Of a DNA stretch of 38,506 bases, positions 33,292-38,506 are shown piece by piece. The first letter of the stretch is position 1. Every line of letters begins with the position of its first letter. The translations under genes and the position numbers were made by a program. The notes below the pieces were generated by a model. The model was not told the origin of the DNA and did not search any database. It saw only the letters and a list, made by a program, of their open reading frames with translations. This DNA is from an uncultured Thiocystis sp. (GTDB lineage Bacteria > Pseudomonadota > Gammaproteobacteria > Chromatiales > Chromatiaceae), in assembly GCF_903866365.1 (NCBI RefSeq), contig NZ_CAIPNF010000288.1, forward strand, positions 1-38,506, in the 5' to 3' direction.

Positions 33292-34851
33292 TCAATGCCT
33301 GAAATGACGCATCCCGGTGAAAACCATGGCCATGCCGTGCGCATTGGCCGCGGCGATGACCTCCTCGTCGCGCATCGATCCGCCGGGCTGGATGACGGCG
33401 GCGATCCCCGCCTCGGCGGCCTGGTCGATGCCATCGCGGAAGGGGAAGAAGGCGTCGGATGCCATCGCCGCGCCGGCCACGGCAAGTCCGGCCTGCTCGG
33501 CCTTGATGCGGGCGATGCGCGCCGAATTGACCCGGCTCATCTGCCCGGCGCCCACGCCGACGGTCATGCGCTCGCGCCCATAGACGATGGCGTTGGACTT
33601 GACGAACTTGGCCACGCGCCAGGTAAAGAGCAGATCGTCCAGTTCCTGGTCAGTGGGCGCGCGGCTGGAGACGGTCCGCACCGACTCGGTCAGGCGCAGA
33701 TCCGCGTCCTGCACCAGCAACCCGCCGTTGACGCGTTTGAAGTCGAGCCGGTGGAGCGATTCGCTCGACCAGTCGCCGCATTCGAGCAGCCGCACATTCT
33801 GTTTGGCCGCGACCGCCGCGCGAGCGTCCTCCGAGAGACGCGGGGCGATGATGACCTCAACGAACTGACGTTCGACGATGGCGCGCGCGGTCTCGCCGTC
33901 GAGTTCGCCATTGAAGGCGATGATGCCGCCGAACGCGGACTCGGGGTCGGTTTGATAGGCGCGGTTGTACGCCTCCAGCAGGTTTGCCCCGAAGGCCACG
34001 CCGCAGGGATTGGCATGCTTGACGATCACGCAGGCGGGTGCCTCGACGAACTGTTTGACGCACTCCAGCGCCGCGTCCGTGTCGGCGATGTTGTTATAGG
34101 AGAGTTCCTTGCCCTGGATCTGATGGGCGGTGGCGATCCCCGCCTCGACCACCTCGTGCTCGACATAGAAGGCGGCCTGCTGATGCGGATTCTCGCCATA
34201 GCGCATCGACTGCTGGCGCTTGAATTGCAGGCTCAGGGTGCGCGGGAAAGTGGCGTCCGCGTCGGTCGCGGTCAGCGTGCCGAGATAATTGGCGATGGCG
34301 CCATCATAGCGGGCGGTATGCTCGAAGACCTTGACCGCCAGATCGAAGCGGGTGGCGTCGCTCACCCCGCCGCTCTCGGCGATCTCGGCCAGTACCCGCG
34401 CATAGTCGGCGGCATCCACCACCACGGTCACGCTGGCATGATTCTTCGCGGCGGCGCGCAACAGCGTCGGACCGCCAATGTCGATGTTCTCGATGGCGGT
34501 GGCCAGATCGCAGTCCGGCTTCGCGACCGTCTGCTCGAAGGGATAGAGATTGACCACGACCAGATCGATGGGGTTGATCTCGTTCTCGCGCATCACCCGC
34601 TCGTCGATGCCGCGTCGCCCCAGGATGCCGCCATGGATGCGCGGATGCAGCGTCTTGACGCGCCCGTCCATCATCTCCGGGAAGCCGGTGTAGTCCGAGA
34701 CCTCGGTGACAGGGACATTCTGTTCGGTGAGCAGTCGCGAGGTTCCGCCGGTGGAGAGGATTTCCACGCCACGAGCGGCCAATGCCCGGGCAAAGTCGAC
34801 CAGACCGGTCTTGTCGGAAACGCTGATCAGGGCACGATGAATGGGTTGCAT
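33292..34851 (-). CDS. purH: Bifunctional AICAR transformylase / IMP cyclohydrolase
   Basis: 519 aa, catalysing the last two steps of IMP synthesis. The N-terminal cyclohydrolase domain has [29 protein letters not shown] and [15 protein letters not shown]. The C-terminal transformylase has the KHANPCGVA motif and [20 protein letters not shown], ending [11 protein letters not shown]. All signature motifs and the full family length are present. It lies in the conserved dusB-fis-purH order, but is separated from fis by a 247-bp repeat-filled gap and from purD by lpxA. Confidence 0.96.
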   Translation of the reverse strand: MQPIHRALISVSDKTGLVDFARALAARGVEILSTGGTSRLLTEQNVPVTEVSDYTGFPEMMDGRVKTLHPRIHGGILGRRGIDERVMRENEINPIDLVVVNLYPFEQTVAKPDCDLATAIENIDIGGPTLLRAAAKNHASVTVVVDAADYARVLAEIAESGGVSDATRFDLAVKVFEHTARYDGAIANYLGTLTATDADATFPRTLSLQFKRQQSMRYGENPHQQAAFYVEHEVVEAGIATAHQIQGKELSYNNIADTDAALECVKQFVEAPACVIVKHANPCGVAFGANLLEAYNRAYQTDPESAFGGIIAFNGELDGETARAIVERQFVEVIIAPRLSEDARAAVAAKQNVRLLECGDWSSESLHRLDFKRVNGGLLVQDADLRLTESVRTVSSRAPTDQELDDLLFTWRVAKFVKSNAIVYGRERMTVGVGAGQMSRVNSARIARIKAEQAGLAVAGAAMASDAFFPFRDGIDQAAEAGIAAVIQPGGSMRDEEVIAAANAHGMAMVFTGMRHFRH

Positions 34852-34882
34852 GCAGGGGGTCCGGGTTTGGGGTTACTTTAGA

Positions 34883-34903
34883 GTTTTCAGTTTTCAGTTT
34901 TCA
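34883..34903. repeat. Three copies of a GTTTTCA heptamer
   Basis: GTTTTCA repeated three times without gaps, 65 bp from the larger CAACTGC heptamer array and with the same period of 7. Confidence 0.85.
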
Positions 34904-34967
34904 GGTGTCAGATATTTTTTGTCATCAGGGAGCCATGTCGGGAACTTTTCAAGTTCGAGCATTCCAA

Positions 34968-35092
34968 CAACTGCCAACTGCCAACTGCCAACTGCCAACT
35001 GCCAACTGCCAACTGCCAACTGCCAACTGCCAACTGCCAACTGCCAACTGCCAACTGCCAACTGCCAACTGCCAACTGCCAACTGCCAACTG
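34968..35092. repeat. 18-copy perfect CAACTGC heptamer tandem repeat
   Basis: CAACTG recurs every 7 bp from 34968 to 35087 without a single mismatch, giving 18 copies. It sits between the 3' end of fis and the 5' side of purH. Because 7 is not a multiple of 3, every reading frame encodes the same 7-residue repeat, so open frames here are not evidence of a gene. Heptamer arrays of this kind are known from cyanobacteria and some other genomes as unstable short tandem repeats. Confidence 0.97.
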
Positions 35093-35098
35093 TACCAT

Positions 35099-35404
35099 TC
35101 AGCGCTCGATTCCATACTCGCTGAGTCGCTTGCGCAGGGTGCTGCGCGTCATGCCGAGCATTTTGGAGGCGTGGCTGAGGTTGCCGTTGGCGTGTGTCAG
35201 GACGGTCTCGAAGAGCGGCCGTTCGACCTCTTCCATGACCAGGCCATACAGTCCGGTGATCTCGTGATCCGCCATGTTGTCGAGGTAAAACCGCAGGGCG
35301 CTCCGAACGCACAGGCTCAAGGGATCCGTGCGATCCGTCTCCACCACGCGCAGCCCCGCCGACTGCGGTGGTTCCGATGCGTGTTGCGCAGCCGCTGTCT
35401 TCAT
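35099..35404 (-). CDS. fis: DNA-binding protein Fis
   Basis: 101 aa. The C-terminal half holds the Fis dimer helices and helix-turn-helix: [20 protein letters not shown], then [20 protein letters not shown] with the recognition helix and RKRLSEYGI. Fis bends DNA and regulates rRNA and growth-phase genes. The start ATG 35404 overlaps the dusB stop by 4 nt, the conserved dusB-fis operon. The stop lies 6 bp from the heptamer array, so the repeats are in the 3' end of its mRNA. Confidence 0.93.
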   Translation of the reverse strand: MKTAAAQHASEPPQSAGLRVVETDRTDPLSLCVRSALRFYLDNMADHEITGLYGLVMEEVERPLFETVLTHANGNLSHASKMLGMTRSTLRKRLSEYGIER

Positions 35405-36450
35405 GCTGCTTGGTTCTCCGTGTCGGGGCATTGGTCGAAGAACGCGAGCACCCTGGACAACTGGTCCGTCGGGGTCTCCGTTCGATTGATGTCTTCTCTA
35501 AAGCTCGCCGCGCCGGGCAGATGCCGGCAATACCAGGCGATATGCTTGCGCGCGACGCAGACCCCGTGGGAACCATAAAACAGGTACAGCTCTTCGAGGT
35601 GCGCGCTCAGGATGTCCTTGATCCAGTCTTTTGGAGGGATCCCGGATGCTGCATGGATCCCGTCACTTGCGGGCTCGTCGGGCGCGAGGCCCGCGGCCAG
35701 GCCGGCGGCGATGTCGCGGAAGATCCAGGGGCGTCCCTGGGCCGCGCGTCCAATCATAATAGCATCGGCGCCGGTGTAGTCCAGAATTCGTCTTGCCTGT
35801 TCGGCGGTGGCGATGTCGCCATTGGCGATCAGCGGCAGCGCGACCGACTCCCGAATCGCGCGCAGCGTGTCGTATTCGGCGGGGATGCCATAGTGACAGG
35901 CGCGGGTGCGGCCATGCACGGTCAGCGCGGCGATCCCGGCCTCGCGGGCAATGCGGGCGATCTGGAGCGCGTTGCGGTGCTCGGGCGACCAGCCGGTACG
36001 GATCTTCAGTGTCACCGGCGCGTCGACGGCAGCGACCACGGCGTCCAGAATCCGCCCTACCAGGCTCTCGTCGCGCAGCAGGGCGGAGCCGGCGGCGACC
36101 TTGCAGACCTTTTTCGCCGGGCAGCCCATGTTGATGTCGATGATGTGCGCGCCCAGCCCCACGCTGACCTTCGCGGCCTCGGCCATCTCGGCGGGGTTGG
36201 AACCGACAATCTGCGCCGCGATCGGGCCTTGCTCGCCGCGATAATCGAGTCGACGGAGCGATTTGCGGCTACCCCAGAGCGCGGTGTTGGCGGCGACCAT
36301 CTCGGCGACCGCCAGCCCCGCGCCAAGCCGCCGGCAGAGGGTGCGAAAGGGGCGATCGGTAATCCCCGCCATGGGCGCCAGAATCAGATTGTTGGCGAAC
36401 TGGTAAGGACCGATGGCGAACGGGATTGGCGGGGTTTGGAGATTTTGCAT
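35401..36450 (-). CDS. dusB: tRNA-dihydrouridine synthase B
   Basis: 349 aa flavoenzyme reducing uridines in the tRNA D-loop. Motifs: [38 protein letters not shown], the catalytic Cys in [21 protein letters not shown] and [13 protein letters not shown], and the FMN-binding [13 protein letters not shown] and [15 protein letters not shown]. Family length and all residues are normal. ATG 36450 gives the family N-terminus; the 12 codons upstream are not conserved. It is the first gene of the dusB-fis operon, divergent from the Uma2 gene. Confidence 0.95.
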   Translation of the reverse strand: MQNLQTPPIPFAIGPYQFANNLILAPMAGITDRPFRTLCRRLGAGLAVAEMVAANTALWGSRKSLRRLDYRGEQGPIAAQIVGSNPAEMAEAAKVSVGLGAHIIDINMGCPAKKVCKVAAGSALLRDESLVGRILDAVVAAVDAPVTLKIRTGWSPEHRNALQIARIAREAGIAALTVHGRTRACHYGIPAEYDTLRAIRESVALPLIANGDIATAEQARRILDYTGADAIMIGRAAQGRPWIFRDIAAGLAAGLAPDEPASDGIHAASGIPPKDWIKDILSAHLEELYLFYGSHGVCVARKHIAWYCRHLPGAASFREDINRTETPTDQLSRVLAFFDQCPDTENQAA

Positions 36451-36509
36451 GGCGGATAAATGGTCGATAATCAGGCGTGAAACCAATCGATTCTTAAGGA
36501 GTGGCGAAC

Positions 36510-37136
36510 ATGCCGCAAGCCGCGACGAAGACGAGTCATTTGACCTACGGCGAGTATTGTCAATGGCCTGACGACGAACGCTGGGAACTCATTGACGGCA
36601 ATGCCTTTGCGATGGCGCCCGCGCCGACGCGATTGCATCAGGATTTTGTGGTCGAGCTGACGCGACAGATTGCCAATGCGCTTCAAGACCACCCCTGCCG
36701 CGTCTATGTCGCCCCCTTCGACGTGCGTCTGCCCAAGGGCGACGAGGCCGATGCACGCATCGACACCGTCGTTCAACCCGATGTCGCCGTGATCTGCGAT
36801 CCGTCCAAACTCGACGACAAAGGCTGTCGTGGCGCGCCGGATTGGATCGTCGAAATCCTCTCGCCCTCCAGCGCTGTCCACGATCAGATCCGCAAGCGTG
36901 CCCTCTACGAACGTCATGGCGTGCGCGAATACTGGCTGCTGCATCCGATCGACCGCGTGTTGACCATCTACCGGCTCGGCGAGCAGGGCGCCTTCGGCAA
37001 GCCGGACGTGGTGGAACTGGAAGGCACGACCGCCGTATCCGCCATCGCTGGGCTGGAAATCCAGTGGCCCGAGATCCGCTATCTGGCAGGCTCGGACTAT
37101 CCCGACTTCCGCGATTCGAGCCGCCGTGCGGCGTAA
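36510..37136 (+). CDS. Uma2 family endonuclease-fold protein
   Basis: 208 aa with the Uma2 pattern in order: LTYGEYCQWPDDERWELIDG, VVQPDVAVICD, GAPDWIVEILSPSS, and KRALYERHGVREYWLLHP. The PDVAV Asp and VEI Glu with the following Lys/Arg fit a PD-(D/E)XK nuclease site. Function is unknown. Start ATG 36510 is 8 nt after AAGGAG (36496-36501). It lies between dusB and the insertion sequence and is intact, unlike the copy at 32056. Confidence 0.9.
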   Translation: MPQAATKTSHLTYGEYCQWPDDERWELIDGNAFAMAPAPTRLHQDFVVELTRQIANALQDHPCRVYVAPFDVRLPKGDEADARIDTVVQPDVAVICDPSKLDDKGCRGAPDWIVEILSPSSAVHDQIRKRALYERHGVREYWLLHPIDRVLTIYRLGEQGAFGKPDVVELEGTTAVSAIAGLEIQWPEIRYLAGSDYPDFRDSSRRAA

Positions 37137-37186
37137 CTGATTGATCCTCCTATTGGACGTCAGCAAAGGTCGGCACTACAAAGAGC

Positions 37187-38506
37187 TTAGGCGATGTGGG
37201 CTTGCCGGTTGGAGGAAATCCTTGGGGGCGGTTGTTCTGGCCGGCGGAGATGCAGCTGATCGAGCAACAGGTGCAGCTCGGGCTCCGGTTCGGTATAGCG
37301 ACGCAAGACCAGGGTGCGCCCATCGGTGGTGGGCCGGTGGACATCGACCATCTGGATGACGGCGAATTTCTCCAGCGCAGACCTTGGGGTCAGACCTGGA
37401 GCGAGAGGCCGCAGCCGGGCCTTCGACGTGACCTGCAGGCAGTAGGCGAGGAAGGCGACGAAGAGATGGGCGGCAATCCGCCGGTCCGATTGGGGAAAGA
37501 TCGGACGAATCTTCAGGTCTCCCTTGAGGTCTTTGAGGGCCTGTTCCACTTCGGTGAGTTGGATGTCATTGGCCCACCGTTGCGCCGGGTTGTCATTGAC
37601 GAGGTTGGTGCGCCGCAAGTAACGCCCCTCGCGTCGGCGGGCCAAGCGCCGCTGCTTGCGGTGGAGGGTCAAGGCGACGGTGTCGGGAGTGACCGGTTGA
37701 TCCTTCTCTGGCACCGGGATCTTGACGAGCCCATAGGCGCGTCCGGCCTCTTTCTTGGCCGCTCCGAGCGTCGGCAAGAGTTGATCCCGGCTGGGGGCCT
37801 GTTGTTGCAATGCCTGCAGGCGTTTGCACAGACGCTTGAGGCGACGTTGGCGCATCGCCTGCTCTTTGTCTCGGCGTCCAGCGCTCAGCGCGCGGACGTA
37901 AGCCTCGTGGTCCTGCTGCAAGAGTTCGACTGTCACCGGCGCGCGCACGACGTGCCAGGGCTGGTCGAGGAAGGCGTGTTCGCGCTGGGTCAGACGGCCT
38001 TTGGGCGTGCCGACCAGATCGTGCACCGGCGGATCCGCGGCGCGCATCAGGCCAGGGTCTCTGCGGTGGGAATCCCCCGATCCAGGACCCACACCCGCTC
38101 GGCTTTGCCGTACTGGCGTTCGATCTTGGCCAAGACATCCGTGAGTGTCCGCTTGTCGAGCGGATTGCCGGGCAGCGCCTCGTCGGCGAGGGGAACGCCG
38201 GCGGGGGGGACGATCAGGGCGAGGACAACCGGAACACAATCCGATCGTTGATCCCGGCTGTAGCCAACCTTCCGCTTGCCCGATTCCGGTGGCTCGCATT
38301 CCACATAGGTGCGGGTCAGATCGTAGCGCAGCACCTCAAAACGGGCCTCGAACAGCGCACGCCAACGGGCCTGGAGATGGGAAAACAAGGCCTCGCGATG
38401 CACCGCGAGCCGGTCGAGACAGCGGTAGAGGGGATCGCTCGGGGCGATCGCGAAGTCTTCCCCCAGCAGATCGCCGATGGCGCTGCGGTCGTACCAGGAG
38501 CGATGC
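37187..38506 (-). mobile_element. IS1634-like (IS4 superfamily) insertion sequence, transposase split by a frameshift
   Basis: The transposase runs in from the right edge. The 5' frame (38505-38047) has HRSWYDRSAIGDLLGEDFAI and the first two catalytic Asp regions, VLRYDLTRTYVE and VWVLDRGIPTAE. It stops at TGA 38049-38047. The rest continues in another frame from ATG 38047: MRAADPPVHDLVGTPKGRLT, then the Glu region QLTEVEQALKDLKGDLKI, ending at 37187. Family members read straight through this point, so one base seems lost. The stop and the new ATG overlap as TGATG, which could allow reinitiation. The 5' end and the left terminal repeat lie outside the window; the right terminal repeat, expected in 37137-37186, could not be defined. 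Confidence 0.85.

Noticed and set aside
33238-34881. 547-codon plus-strand open frame opposite purH
   Set aside because: Shadow of purH; no recognisable domain.
34968-35092. CRISPR array
   Set aside because: Units are 7 bp, contiguous and without spacers.
34894-35115. Peptides with a QLPTANC or WQLAVGS repeat across the heptamer array
   Set aside because: A 7-bp repeat gives a 7-residue repeat in every frame; this is not evidence of coding.

Overview
The window looks like a chromosomal stretch from a GC-rich gammaproteobacterium, most likely a purple sulfur bacterium of the Chromatiaceae. This is an inference. It rests on the gammaproteobacterial gene orders lptD-surA-pdxA and dusB-fis-purH-purD, on the rnm-yciO and scpA-scpB neighbourhoods, and on a bidirectional NiFe hydrogenase (HoxEFUYH) of the type known from Thiocapsa. 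It also fits the number of small accessory genes (DUF29, Uma2, HicBA). No rRNA, tRNA or CRISPR array was found.

Layout. 1-858: two gene relics, an iron ABC transporter (fbpBC-like, minus) and a chemoreceptor tail (plus), joined where the 5' part of each is missing. 914-6874: a housekeeping block with an unknown protein (minus), then rnm, yciO, an M50 protease, trpS, scpA and scpB (plus). 6920-17922: the hox hydrogenase operon on the minus strand, in the order hoxE-hoxF-hoxU-hoxY-hoxH-protease. It is interrupted twice. Between hoxF and hoxU lies a cassette of a toxin-like ORF, an immunity-like ORF and a DUF29 gene. Between hoxY and hoxH lie a 95-aa ORF, a nuclease-methyltransferase fusion with a specificity subunit, and a hicBA toxin-antitoxin pair. 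18253-19005: pssA (plus), followed by a decayed nuclease/transposase relic. 19176-24131: pdxA, surA and lptD (minus, overlapping), with amgK (plus) divergent from lptD.

25534-30645 is a four-gene minus-strand group: a receiver-TPR protein, a short histidine kinase without a sensor domain, a membrane-anchored VWA protein, and a one-TM acidic protein overlapping it. 30727-36450 is the dusB-fis-purH-purD block on the minus strand. Between purH and purD sit an LpxA homologue and a broken Uma2 gene. Between fis and purH lies an 18-copy heptamer tandem repeat. 36510-37136 is an intact Uma2 gene. 37187 to the right edge is an IS1634-like transposase split by a frameshift.

How the genes work together: HoxEFU form the NADH-oxidising diaphorase and HoxYH the hydrogenase module, and the protease matures HoxH. 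LptD, SurA and LpxA act in outer-membrane and lipopolysaccharide assembly, and AmgK probably in cell-wall sugar recycling. ScpA and ScpB act with SMC in chromosome segregation. The most notable points are the twice-split hox operon, a T7 run that could fuse the restriction-modification protein to its specificity subunit, an orphan toxin/immunity-like pair, a 25-bp motif repeated next to lptD and lpxA, and the VWA/kinase/receiver-TPR group.
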